Source of the DNA: Tuctoria greenei | Lineage: Eukaryota; Streptophyta; Magnoliopsida; Poales; Poaceae | NCBI GenBank assembly: GCA_036927565.1 | Contig: JAYESD010000007.1 | Coordinates: 6,717,644 to 6,781,643 of the forward strand | Length of the DNA stretch: 64,000 nucleotides | Reading direction: 5' to 3' | Part shown: positions 1 through 10,272 of the stretch, in pieces | Layout: each line of letters opens with the position of its first letter | Numbering within the stretch: position 1 is the first letter of the stretch | Translations under genes and position numbers: made by a program | Notes under the pieces: generated by a model | What the model was told of the DNA's origin: nothing | The model's input: the letters and a program-made list of their open reading frames with translations, nothing else | Database searches by the model: none

Positions 1-46
1 GGGGAAAGTTTGTTCATCCCTTCACGAGTTAGTATTCTCCGTAGCA

Positions 47-1279
47 CTAGATCGCCTTCCTCGAGCTGTCGGTTGCGCACATGCCTTTGATGATAGCGCC
101 TGAGCGCTTGGCGATATCGTGCATTCGAACAGCTGCTTGGCACCTTCCCTTGTCGACGAGCTCAAGGTATTCGCGTTGGAGCTGGTCCTGTGAGGCTTCA
201 TCGAAGGTCTGTACCTGGAGCGACCCCATGGTGATATCCAGAGGAAGGAACACTTCAGCTCCATACACCAGGAAGAAGGGGGTCTCTCTAGTTGACCGGG
301 TAGGTGTTGCCCTGCTCGCCCACAGTGGGGACGGAGGCTCCTCAATCCAGTTTGCTCCGTGTTTCTTCAGGTGCTCATATGTGCACGTCTTGAGTCCTTT
401 TAATATTTTTGAATTTGCTCTCTCAGCTTGGGCATTACTTGCTGGGTGAGCTACTGAAGCGTAGCTGACATGAATGTTGAGGTCTTCACAATACTCTTGG
501 AATGTTGCACTTGTGAATTGGGTTGTCAGTGATGACTCTGTTTGGAACTCCAAATATGCAGACTATGGACTTCAAGAACATGATAGAAGACTGTTTGTTG
601 ATTCTCACAACTGGAGTAGCTTCTGACCACTTGGTGAACCTGTCGATGGCAACATACATGAACCTATAACCTCTGACAGCTTTTGGGAAAGGTCCCAAAA
701 TGTCCATCCCCCACACAGTGAATGGCCATGTAGGAGGTATCATTTGCAGTGACTGGGCTAGAGTGTGAATTTGTTTTGTGTGGAACTGACACGCTTCATA
801 CTTTTTCACCAGCTCAACTGCATCCTGGAAGGTTGTAGGGCAATAGAAACCGTGTCGAAAGGCTTTACCGACCAGCATGCCGGAAGATGCGTGGTTCCCA
901 CACTCGCCTCCATAGATCTCTGCAAGGAGCTCGCGGCCTTCTTCACTTGCGATGCACCGCATTAGGACGCCGTTGGCATCGTGTCGGTAGAGACCCCTTC
1001 TACTAGGATGTATCTTTTAGCCAATCTGATGATCTAGTCATTGGATGCACTGTTTTCAAGAAGGACATTGTCTTTCAGGTAGCTCCGAATCTTGGAGATC
1101 CATGCATTAGAGCTAACTTGAGCTGCTAAGTCTTGCGTGCTGGGTTGCTCGGAGCTTCCTGTAGCACCTATGACCCTTGGTGGACGCCGTGGTAACAGGG
1201 CCACTAGGACTGCCAGCTTCGAGGTGCTGGTCTTGCCCCCTTCGCTTAGTTCGACAGGTTGAGCGGTTGGTCTTGACAA
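47..1279 (-). pseudogene. E1 integrase (degenerate)
   Basis: This is the integrase region of the E1 polyprotein, which would insert element cDNA into the host chromosome. The linker and zinc-binding part lie at 486-1279 and the catalytic core at 47-962. The HHCC finger is damaged: the stretch reads KKYEACQF where sibling E4 has KKCEACQF, so one zinc cysteine is now Tyr. The core shows the first Asp in WGMDILGPF, a disturbed second Asp region (VITDNPIHK, where E4 has IITDNGTQF) and the Glu in NAQAERANS. A frameshift near 545 splits the core. Length and order match E4 closely. It cannot encode a working integrase. Confidence 0.85.
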
Positions 1280-1414
1280 TCTCTGGACAAAAACTCCGTC
1301 GGGAGTCGGAGCTCTGGTTGAAGCATTTGTCGAGAGTTCGTCAGATTCAGCGTTGTTGAGACGCTGGACATGGCAGAGGTCTAGGACGTGGAAGTCTTTC
1401 TAGAGCTTTTGGAC

Positions 1415-1669
1415 TTAAAGGAGATAAGCGGCGAGTTGAGGGTTGTTGTAGCTACATTCACCTTTGACTTTCTTGATAATGAGCTGCGAATCTCCCTTCA
1501 CCAGCATTTGCTTGACGCCGTATGAAAGCGCCACCTTGAGCCTGTAAATGAGAGCTTCATACTCCGCCATGTTGTTGGTCGCCTTGAAATCATGGTGCAC
1601 CATGTATTTGACCTTCTCCCCAGTCGGAGCAAGGAGAAGTATTCCAGCTCTTGACCCCTGCTTCTGCAT
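1415..1669 (-). pseudogene. E1 second (archaeal-type) RNase H fragment
   Basis: This is a short open segment with the signature of the extra RNase H (RVT_3 type) that Tat-lineage elements carry between the normal RNase H and integrase. Visible motifs are NNMAEYEALIY, with the catalytic Glu preserved, and VKGDSQLIIKKVKGE. The same motifs occur in E4 but with NMAKYEAL, so E1 keeps a residue that the younger copy has lost. Upstream, 1670-1816 encodes the linker. The dual RNase H arrangement is known for the Tat lineage. The assignment here is from motifs only. Confidence 0.75.
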
Positions 1670-1816
1670 GGAGCCGTCGAAGTAGAGAGTCCAGTGAGGC
1701 TCGGTGAAGACTGGGACCTTAGATTCTAACTTCTACTCACTAGGGCTCCCAGGATTTGATGGAGAAGGTGTCCACTCTTCCACAAAATCAGCCAAGGCTT
1801 GACACTTGATAGCTTG

Positions 1817-2410
1817 TCACGGCAGGAATTCGAGATAAAATTCTGCCAGCTCCGCTGCCCACTTGGCGATGTTCCCAGCAGAGTTGGGGTTGTGCAGTAT
1901 GGCAGGCAGTGGATAGGAGGTTACCACTGATGTCTTGTGGGCTTGGAAGTAGTGGCGAAGCTTTCTTGAGGCAATGAGAACTGCGTAAAGCAGCTTATGC
2001 ACCTCAATGTATCGAGTCTTGGCATCGTGGAGTACTTCACCGATGAAGTACACTAGGCGCTGGATGGTCTGGACCGTCCAGGAGGGGCCCGAAGCTTCTT
2101 ATTCATCAACCCGGACCCTCCTAGAGGGTTCTGGACTTTCTTGTTGAGCTTCCCGGATCCTCCAAAAGGGGTCCAGAATTTCTTCCTGTTCAACCCGGAC
2201 CCTCCTGGAGGGGTCCGGATCTTCTTGATCAGCCGTGTGAACTCCCTCACATGAGAGAGGTTGATCCTCTAGCATTTCACTTTGTCCGTGCCTGGGGTTG
2301 GAACCCAAACTCTCTTTCAGGTAGCTCCGGACCCTTCTGGAGGGGTCTGGGTCCTGAACTGGAGATGGCTCCGGTCTTTCCGCGACCAGGATGATGCTGA
2401 AAACCTTCAT
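1817..2410 (-). pseudogene. E1 RNase H with repeat insertion
   Basis: This encodes the Ty3-type RNase H downstream of the reverse transcriptase. The C-terminal part (1817-2053) reads EVLHDAKTRYIEVHKLL and SRKLRHYFQAHK, typical of the family. The N-terminal strand (VAERPEP) lies at 2340-2410. Between them is a repeat-rich segment, absent from ordinary RNase H domains, built of variants of DPDPSRRVR. Sibling E4 has the same insertion at the same point. The frame is broken within the insertion, and E2 interrupts the gene at 2479. Confidence 0.75.
2070..2350 (-). repeat. Degenerate DPSRRVR-coding repeat in E1 RNase H
   Basis: Several copies of a GC-rich near-palindromic DNA unit (ACCCTCCTAGAGGGTTC, ATCCTCCAAAAGGGGTCC, ACCCTCCTGGAGGGGTCC, ACCCTTCTGGAGGGGTC) are spaced irregularly by about 45 to 110 bp. 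On the minus strand they encode DPDPSRRVR-like peptides. It is the counterpart of the 18836-19090 array in E4. Confidence 0.8.
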
Positions 2411-2479
2411 AGTGGCAGAAATGTAAAGCTGTAGAGGCTCACAAGGGTTCGGAGCTACCAGGATTGGTAGTGTGGTGAG

Positions 2480-3706
2480 TGTTGACGGATCTTAAGTACC
2501 ATATTTTGACCGTCAATTCACCTCATAATGTGCATAAAAGAAACACAAAACATAGTGGTAGGGTTATACACTAACCCAATTCCACAAGTGTTGGTGTCTA
2601 TTTGTATGCAGGTGAATTATTACCCAAAATACCAAAACATGCAGGGATGAATCCATGAAAATGGATTTCAACGAATCAGGCGATGACACGTAGCAACACA
2701 TGGATCAAATGGCCCACAAACAGAAGAATACGAGGAGATCCAATGGTGTTGCACCCATATATATCAAGGGGACCCACCTGGAAGCAACCTGGAGGAAGCA
2801 CTCCCCAAGGGGAGCCTTGACCATGTCGGCCGAACCAGGGGTTTGGCCGACCTCTTCCTGGCACCAAAATTGGTCAAATGACACGTGTTGGCTCCTCCTG
2901 ACTCCCTGGAGTCAATGGTGACTGATTCGCGCGTTAATTGTGGCGGGAACCGACCCCTCTCCACCTATAAATAGACCCCCTCACCTCACTTCTCACACAC
3001 ACCAAAAGTTGAGAATAGTGCTACACTCCAAAGGTTTAGAGTAGTCTTAGAGGCTACCAAAGTAGAAGGAGAGTGTGGTGAAGAGTCTAGGAGAAGGAGG
3101 CTTGGGCTTGTCAAGTCCCTTTTCTACACTTGTACCCCTACAAAGATTTTACTCAATCAAGTAAGCCCTTTGTGAATTCAATACAAGTTTGATCTTTTAT
3201 TCTTAGTAGTTTCCACAAGTATTTACTTGTGTGTTCACTGCTTTAATTCATTAGAGGCTCTAGTTGTAGCTTTGTGTTCAAAACAACTAGAGTAGTGATT
3301 TAGAATATAAGCGTGGTGCTTAGGTTATAAATCATCAGTGGATATCTCGTAGACCCACAGATTGAAGAGGTAGGCAGTAGGTGGTGACAACCCTATCTGT
3401 CCTTCGTAATCCTCCACATTCGGCTATGCCATAGGCTCTTGGTGGGAGTCGTCCTAGTATTCCTAGGAGTTAGCCCATGCCCGAAGCAAGCATCTACTGC
3501 AAACTACCTTGAATTAGGATCAATACTTTGAATTCCTCTCTGTTCCTTTCCTACCAAACAACTTTGTGTCCTTGGGTGAGCCAGTTCGAAAGATTAGCAC
3601 ACACGTTCTTTGGATTCGATACCCTTGGTAATACTCCTTAAGGGGAAGTGCTACAACGGTATTTCCGTGCACTTGCGGATAACTCTGGTGTTAAGAAATA
3701 CCAACA
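2480..3706 (+). repeat. E2 5' LTR
   Basis: A direct repeat of 10273-11499 with the same length, starting TGTTGACGG and ending ACCAACA. U3 holds a GGCCGAACC/GGTTTGGCC near-palindrome at about 2827 and a TATA box at 2965. About 3330-3480 matches, in reverse complement, the LTRs of E7. Confidence 0.95.
2965..2974 (+). promoter_or_regulatory. E2 5' LTR TATA box
   Basis: CTATAAATAG lies in the 5' LTR, followed by a C-rich stretch where transcription would start. The same box is at 10756-10765 in the 3' LTR and, reversed, at 53242-53253 in E7. It is a probable core promoter of the element. Confidence 0.75.
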
Positions 3707-3714
3707 AGCATTTC

Positions 3715-3732
3715 TGACGCCGTTGCTGGGGA
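3715..3732 (+). other. E2 primer-binding site (tRNA-Asp type)
   Basis: TGACGCCGTTGCTGGGGA lies 8 nt after the LTR end. It differs at two positions from the complement of the plant tRNA-Asp 3' end (TGGCGCCGTTGCCGGGGA), the primer site used by Athila and related elements. It would prime minus-strand cDNA synthesis. Confidence 0.85.
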
Positions 3733-3831
3733 ACGATTGCTGTTAATCTTCGAACCAAGATCACCCTCGTATCATATCCCCCTTATCTATCATCATGCCT
3801 TTCTTATTCTTACCTTACCACCACCATATAA

Positions 3832-4780
3832 ATGGAGCAACCCACCATTCATTCTTACTCTGCTCCGAAGGGCAAGTTCTATGAGCCACCGCCTTCGGCA
3901 GAACCTATTTGTTCAACCAGCTATGAACTTCGTCCTTGCTTTATAGCCATGGTTCAGGAACAATCCTTCTCAAGAACGGATTGTGAAAACCCTTACCACC
4001 ATCTATGAGAGTTCGAACAACTGTGTTCATGCCTTCTAATCAAAGGTATGACTCCTGAAACTCTGAAATGGAAGTTGTTTCCTTTTTCCCTCAAGGAAAA
4101 AGCCAAACAATGGTACAACCACTACGTTGGGAAGACAAACGGTGATTGGAGTGAATTTCGAGATAAATTTTGTCTTGCTTTCTTTCCCATTGCCCGAATT
4201 GTTTCCTTACAAAAGGAAGTACTATGCTTTCAGTAGATGGAGAAGGAATCCATAGGTGCAGCCTGGAATAGATTTTCTCTTTTGAAAAATTCTGGCCCAT
4301 ATTTGTTAATCCCGCATCCAATGCTTTTGCAACATTTCTTCACGAGATTAAACAAAGAGTCTGCCCTATATCTTGACATTACAGCTGGAGGATCTTTCCT
4401 CCATAAGACTCTAGAAGAAGGCAAGAATCTTCTGGACAGAATTCAAGAAAATTCTTCTTTCATTATGGGTCTTAATGAGCCTCCCCAAGAGGAAGTCGTG
4501 TCAAGAACGGAGGGTACACTCTTGGACAAGGATGAACCCATTTCTTGTTTACCCCAAGCCTTGCCAGAGGAATCCTCTCCCGAACCTGAAACTACGAAGG
4601 TAGAAGAAATTCAACCCTCGCAGTTTCCATTTTACTTCGAGGAAGAGCTTTTTGAAGATTATGAAAATACCTCAAAGTATTGTTGCTATAGGAAACCTTC
4701 ATTGCCACCAACTCCACCTGAACCACCTGACGGGGTGTTCGTTCGTCAGACGGTCAAGGAGATGACCACTATCCTAAGCA
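3832..4780 (+). pseudogene. E2 gag (Athila-related)
   Basis: The capsid protein region. The frame opens at ATG 3832 (MEQPTIHSYS), runs into PKGKFYEPPP and then the capsid motifs LKWKLFPFSL, KAKQWYNHYVG and FCLAFFPIARI. This is the retrotransposon gag fold common to Athila and related Ty3 elements. It reads in a single frame but with stops at 4006 (TGA) and 4234 (TAG). The region after about 4460 is acidic and low-complexity and leads into the protease. The start was chosen because this ATG is the first in the frame that carries the downstream gag. Confidence 0.8.
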
Positions 4781-5532
4781 GAGAGTGGACAACTGAAGTC
4801 GAGAATTCACCCAAAATTCTTCGGATGACCTCACCTTTGGCTACCATTTTATGTTCTATAAGAGGGACACCAATGAGAATCCTATACAACCCTATTGTTG
4901 GAGCAAATATCATTTCCGATTCTTGTGCTCTCGCCATTCTTGGCGATGTGCCATTGGCATCAACACGCAAATCCTTCCAAGATTCATTCGGAACCATTCT
5001 TGAAGGATGTGGGGTTCTGCAACAAGTGTCTGTTAGACACAAAGATGTTGAGTCTCTCCTAGATTTTCACGTGTTCGAAATCCAAGATTTCGACAATATG
5101 ATAGGGATTCCAATAGAGAAAATTCTCATGGAAGTTCCTTTGCAAGAAAGCCTCAATATCAATCTTGGAGGGAGAAATTTCTCCATACCTATTCTGTGTT
5201 CAAAGAACACATCTGTAGAATCTCCAATCCAAGATGAGCCAATGGAGGAGGTTAGGACTCTTCAAATTTTAGAACCCCCTGAAATTGAAGGAGAAGAAGA
5301 CTTCGTCCAAGAGGAGGATGAATTTCAGGAGGAGATTGAATTGTCAAAAGAAGAGCCCTCCCCAAAACCTCATGTTGAGCTCAGGATTCTACCTCCAGGC
5401 CTACGTTATGCCTTTCTAAATGGCGATTTGGAAGCCCCTGTCATCATAAGTGACAAGCTTTCAGATGATGAAATGCTCAAACTCATAGCCATGTTAGAAA
5501 GGCATAGAGCTGTTTTTGGATATTCACTTTAG
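4781..5532 (+). pseudogene. E2 aspartic protease region
   Basis: Follows gag in the same frame. The segment RGTPMRILYNPIVGANIIS lies where Athila-type proteases have the catalytic Asp-containing loop; here the expected Asp appears as Asn (LYN). The downstream LDFHVFEIQDFDNMIGIPIEKIL resembles the second half of the domain. An acidic stretch (5280-5360) separates it from the reverse transcriptase. The frame ends at a TAG (5530-5532), beyond which the same frame continues as reverse transcriptase, so this is a single stop rather than a true boundary. The catalytic change is seen directly; loss of activity is inference. Confidence 0.65.
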
Positions 5533-7010
5533 GATCTCAAGGGAATTAGTCCAGCTTTGTGCACCCATCGTATTCCTATTGACCCTGAGAGTGTCCCCTC
5601 AAGGGAACCTCAAAGGCGATTGAATAATGCGATGCGGGAAGTTGTCAAGAAAGAAGTCTTGAAACTTCTGCATGCCGAGATTATTTACCCTGTTCCTCAT
5701 AGTGAATGGGTAAGTCCAGTTCAAGTAGTGCCTAAGAAGGGAGGTATGACGGTCGTTCAAAACGATAGGAATGAATTAATTCCTCAACGGACCGTCACAG
5801 GATGGATGATGTGCATTGACTACCGAAAACTTAATAGGGCAACAAGGAAAGACCATTTTCCATTGCCCTTCACCGATGAGATGTTAGAGCAATTGGCAAA
5901 ACACTCCTACTTCTGTTTCCTTGATGGGTATTTGGGATATCATCAAATTCCTATACATCCCGATGATCAAAGTAAGACCATGTTCACATGTCCTTACGGG
6001 ACCTACGCCTACCGTCGTACATCCTGGACTGTGTAACGCTCCTGCCTCTTTCTAGAGATGCATGATGTCTATATTTTCAGACATGATCGAGGATATCATG
6101 GAAGTTTTCATGGACGATTTCTCCGTCTATGGAAAAACTTTTGATCATTCTATAGAAAATTTAGACACGGTCCTACAATGATGCCAGGAGAAGGACCTCA
6201 TGCTTAATTGGGAAAAGTGCCATTTCATGGTCCGGGAAGGCATCATTCTTGGACACTTGGTGTCCGAGAGAGGGATGGAGGTGGACAAAGCTAAAATAGA
6301 AGTTATTGAAAAACTTCCACCTCCTATCAATGTTAAGGGAATCCGCAGCTTTTCAGGTCATGCGGGGTTCTACCGACGATTTATTAAGGATTTCTCCAAA
6401 ATCGCTAGACCCCTCACCAACCTATTAGCTAAAGAAGCTCCCTTTGATTTCGATGATGAATGCCTTAAATCATTTGATATACTCAAAAAGGCACTCATCT
6501 CAGCTCCAATTATCCAACCTCCTGATTGGACGCTGCCATTCAAAATCATGTGTGATGCCAGTGACTTTGCTGTTGGTGCGGTTTTAGGCCAAACCAAAGA
6601 TAAAAAGCACGCAATAGCCTACGCTAGCAAAACTCTGACAGGAGTCCAACTCAATTATGCCACAACTGAGAAAGAGCTCCTAGCAGTAGTTTTTGCTATC
6701 GAAAAGTTTAGATACTATTTGGTTGGAGCAAAGGTCATAGTCTACACAGACCATGCTGCTTTGAAATATCTGCTTACCAAAAAGGATGCTAAACCCAGGC
6801 TAATTCGATGGATTCTTCTACTCCAAGAATTTGATCTGGAAATAAGAGATAAGAAAGGAGTCGAGAATTCAGTAGCAGATCATCTTTCACGTATGGAAGT
6901 CACACAAACCATGGACATACCTATCAATGACTTTCTACAAGATGATATGCTCCTCAAGGTGACAGACTCTCACCCTTGGTATGCGGATATCGTGAACTTT
7001 ATGGTCACGG
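5533..7010 (+). pseudogene. E2 reverse transcriptase and RNase H
   Basis: Copies element RNA into DNA. The palm and fingers lie at 5557-6036 (VSPVQVVPKKGG, CIDYRKLNRATRKDHFPLP, LDGYLGYHQIPIHPDDQSK), then FMDD at 6107-6118. About two bases are missing near 6025 at the expected motif around GLCNAPASF, shifting the frame. Further stops are TAG 6053 (expected Gln) and TGA 6179. The connection and RNase H follow at 6200-6900 with CDAS, TEKELLAVV, YTDHAALKYL and VADHLSR, so all four acidic residues of RNase H are present. It is confidently Athila lineage by sequence. Confidence 0.9.
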
Positions 7011-8281
7011 GATACATACCACCAAGGGAGAACAAAAAGAAACTCATTTATGAGAGTCGTAGACACCTTTGGGATGACCCTTACCTCTATCGAGTATGCA
7101 CCGATGGCCTTCCTAGAAGGTGCGTCCCATCAATCGAAGGCACTAAAATTATAGAGAAATGCCATGTTGGCCCCTATGGTGGTCATTACGGTGTTTACCG
7201 TTCTCAGACAAAGATCTAGCAGAATGGATTCTATTGGCCTTCAATGTATGAAGATACCAAGGAATTCATTCGCAGATGTTGGAAATGCTAGAAGCATGGA
7301 GGAATCTCTGCTCGCGATGCTATGCCCCTAACATACAATCTCCAAGTGGAATTATTTGATGTATGGGGTATTGATTTCATGGGACCTTTTCCTAGGTCTT
7401 ATGATTGCGAGTATATTCTGGTTGCCGTCGATTATGTGTCAAAATGGGTAGAAGCATTGCCATGCAAAAATGTTGATTCCAAGCAAGCAAGGAAAATGTT
7501 CCATGAGATCATTTTCTCACGATTTGGAACTCCCCGTATGGTCATAAGTGATGGAGGGTCTCATTTCATAGATAAGACCTTCCGGAACTTTTTAACGGTA
7601 CTTGGAGTCCAGCATAACATTGCTACACCATACCACCCACAAACAAATGGTCAAGCAGAAACATCTAATAAGCAAATTAAGAATATTCTGCAAAAGATTG
7701 TCTTGGAAATGGGAACGGGATGGAAGCAAAAGCTACCCGACGCATTGTGGGCATACCGTACTGCCTACAAGACACCTATCGGCATGTCTCCTTTCGAACT
7801 TGTCTATGGTAAGACTTGCCATCTTCCCGTATAATTGGAACATAGAGCGTATTGGGCCATCAAACGGTGGAACATGAATCTTAACGAAGCTGGAAATCAC
7901 CGATTGAAGCAAATCTCTGAGTTGGAGGAATGGAGAGATAAGGCGTACCACAGTGCCAGAATTTATAAAGAGAGAACCAAAAGATGGCACGATAAGAGGA
8001 TTACACCAAAAGAGTTCAAACCTGGAGATAAAGTCTTACTCTTTAACTCTAGGGTTAAACTCTTTGGACATGGGAAGCTTAGAAGTAAATGGGAAGGACC
8101 CTTCACTGTAGTAGAGACTTCATCCCATGGAGCAATCACACTCCAAGGTGATGACGGTCAACTATTCAAAGTGAATGGACACCGACTCAAATTATTTCTC
8201 GATTCCCAAAAGGATACAGAAAAAAAATTTGATGTGGTAAATCTAATCGATTTCCGTGCCATTTATTTCAATTCTGTTTAA
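7011..8281 (+). pseudogene. E2 integrase
   Basis: Inserts the cDNA. The HHCC finger is at 7160-7300 (CHVGPYGGHYGVYRS, FIRRCWKC) with stops TAG 7217 and TAG 7289 in the same frame. The catalytic core is at 7322-7834: first Asp in WGIDFMGPFP, second in VISDGGSHF, Glu in TNGQAETSNK. A TAA at 7832 ends this segment, but the frame reads on through RAYWAIKRWNMNL and the GDKVLLFNSR C-terminal DNA-binding domain to the stop at 8279-8281. Only point stops disable this part. Neighbouring E3 and E4 integrases belong to different lineages. Confidence 0.9.
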
Positions 8282-8568
8282 ATTCTCCACGTCCAACTAA
8301 TGGGCTCATCCAATTCTTCATCTATGAGGCCCATTTAATCGACCCAAGAAAATGTGGCATGGACGGAGCCAGAAGGGGGTCGGCCGAACCCTAGGGTCGG
8401 CTGACTCTCCCTTCGCACCGGTCGCATTCTATTTTCTCGTGTTGATCCTCCTCGATATCCTCCACAAAATCCTCAGTGAAACGCGTCGTTCCCCATCTAT
8501 TTAAAGGACAAAAACAGAGAGGAAAGTTATACACCTCACTGAATCATCATCTTCCTCCCGTCCTCGTC

Positions 8569-8691
8569 ATGGCCGACAAGAAGATTGTGCCTCACGCCTC
8601 CTCCAGCTCAACCTTCAACCTGAGTGGGGACATTACGCCGGCCAGCGACAAAACTTCCCTCGTCCAACAGCATAGGATGCTTACTACTTAG
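8569..8691 (+). CDS. Short ORF after E2 pol, unknown
   Basis: A 40-residue frame beginning MADKKIVPHASSSSTFNLSG. It is preceded at about 65 bp by a TATA-like TATTTAAA and a pyrimidine-rich leader, so it looks like the start of a separately transcribed gene. It may be the N-terminal remnant of the third ORF that Athila-type elements carry after pol; E7 has a large ORF at the comparable place. I do not recognise the protein, and coding status is uncertain. Confidence 0.3.
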   Translation: MADKKIVPHASSSSTFNLSGDITPASDKTSLVQQHRMLTT

Positions 8692-9642
8692 GATTTTAAT
8701 TTTTTTAGAAAAAACATTTGTTTTCTAAAGCTAGGTTAAATAATGTAAGCATCCCCATATTTTGATTTCAAAAAAGTGAACTTACCAGTTCATCTAACAC
8801 CGATAAAGTTCCCCCTTTAGTTTATTTTGTTGAATAAAGAATTCAGGAAACAAGTGTGGGGGAAACATGTCCCCAAGTCATGAAATCCCGACGTGGAAAA
8901 TTAACGTTGCATATCAAAACACGTCGCGACCGAATGAGCAAAACGACCCGATGAAACAGAGCCACAACAGAGCCAACAGGAGGTCAACCGAACCCCCTGG
9001 TCGGCCGACCTGTTCTCTGCTCTGTACGACCCCGTTTCGCTCCAGAAAATCGGTTTGGATTTCCTATCCTCACTTTTATGCGCTACCCTGCTGTTTGAGT
9101 TGATTTCATATTTCTCATTGCATGTCTAAAATGAATCAACTCAACAAATTGAAATAAAATTTAGTAGTCGAGAATTTGCTTAAGCTGAAAATTCGAATAC
9201 TTTATATATCAATTGATTACCTTGTTTATGATTCCCATAAATCAATAGGAAAAACACATCATCTAGGTATTTGACTAGTGTGATATGGTAAATGAGTTCC
9301 TTAGAAATCATCCTTTTGCTTGAAATTGATTTTGATATTTGTAACTATTTGAAGTCTTGAACTTTGCCTAAATCTCTCATTGAAAATTTATATACCCACC
9401 AAGGCCATATGATACATTCATTGAAAACCACAAGCATATGCCACTTTGCTTTTCATTGAACTTTGTCAAACCCGTGACCCAATTGAGTGACATGCATGAA
9501 CTTTTTGAATTGAAAGTTCTTGTTCACTCCATTCATTCAAAAATTTCTCACATTGAGAGTTTGCATCGATCGATTACCCATTCGCCAAAAAGAAACTCCA
9601 TACAATACAAATGAAAGCCTCTCTAAATAAAAGGAGTAGAAG

Positions 9643-9725
9643 ACATGGCTACAAGAAAAAGAGAAAAAGCATCCACTCTTGAAAAAGAGTAAGAGTGCTA
9701 AAAAATAAAAAAAAAGTAGCCATGT
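9643..9725 (+). repeat. E2 3' UTR hairpin, conserved with E7
   Basis: A 10-bp perfect inverted repeat, ACATGGCTAC (9643-9652) and GTAGCCATGT (9716-9725), encloses long purine-rich loops and an inner 7-bp stem CACTCTT/AAGAGTG (9674-9680, 9691-9697). E7 has the same outer stem with a different inner stem at 54321-54395. Confidence 0.8.
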
Positions 9726-10257
9726 TTCATCCTTAAGAGAGAGCAAATTCATGGGAGTTATCACCTCACCCCTCCATTTCACTCATGTGCACAAGAATTT
9801 TCTCTTCACTTTGTTCATTGCATAAGTCTCTCATAGGATCAAGTTTTTGACTTAGTAACATATGAATTGCAAATGTGTGCCACATTCATCCCTACCAAGC
9901 TCCAGATATAGCCACTTTTAATATAGGGACATGAATTGGCAAAACATGCCATGGTGAGGACTCAAACACTTTGAGAGATTTGAGAGATTCCAATCGAGAA
10001 GGCAAGGGCAAAAGTTCCTATGACTTTCAAATATAGCAATTGCCTAATCATTTCAGCAGGGAATGATCCAAGGGAACCTCATTCTAACCGTTCCACTTTT
10101 CAAACACCCAAGATTGATGTGGTAGCCACATACACAAAGGGGATCCATGAATTAAGGTATAAGTTGAAATATCTAGTATCCTTATTTTCTACCTTATAGC
10201 AAATTCATGGCAACACTCTAGTTCTTCTTGCCTTCACTCGAGGACAAGCAAAGGACT

Positions 10258-10272
10258 AAGTGTGGGGGAGTT
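10258..10272 (+). other. E2 polypurine tract
   Basis: AAGTGTGGGGGAGTT directly abuts the 3' LTR start at 10273. It is the expected plus-strand priming site and a near copy of the tract at about 8851. Confidence 0.75.

Larger units (their letters stand above)
1..2479 (-). mobile_element. E1, Tat/RIRE2-like Ty3 element, pol 3' part
   Basis: This is the C-terminal half of the polyprotein of a minus-strand Ty3 (gypsy) element of the Tat lineage. Reading leftwards it contains RNase H, a second RNase H and integrase. It is cut at 2479 by E2 and resumes at 11500. The flanking GTGAG is found on both sides of E2 (2475-2479 and 11500-11504), so the two pieces were once contiguous. The same junction is uninterrupted in its sibling E4 near 19205. 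The element is truncated by the window edge at position 1, so its 3' LTR is not seen. Stops and frameshifts are frequent, which fits an old copy. Confidence 0.9.
8282..10272 (+). other. E2 post-pol region and 3' UTR
   Basis: About 2 kb between the integrase stop and the 3' LTR with no long reading frame. It holds a promoter-like stretch (GGTCGGCCGAACC at 8378, TATTTAAA at 8498) and a short ORF at 8569-8691. A first polypurine-like tract (AAGTGTGGGGGAAA near 8851) follows, then AT-rich sequence matching the 3' UTR of E7. A hairpin lies at 9643-9725 and the terminal polypurine tract at 10258-10272. In Athila elements this interval normally holds a third ORF, which is missing here. Confidence 0.7.
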
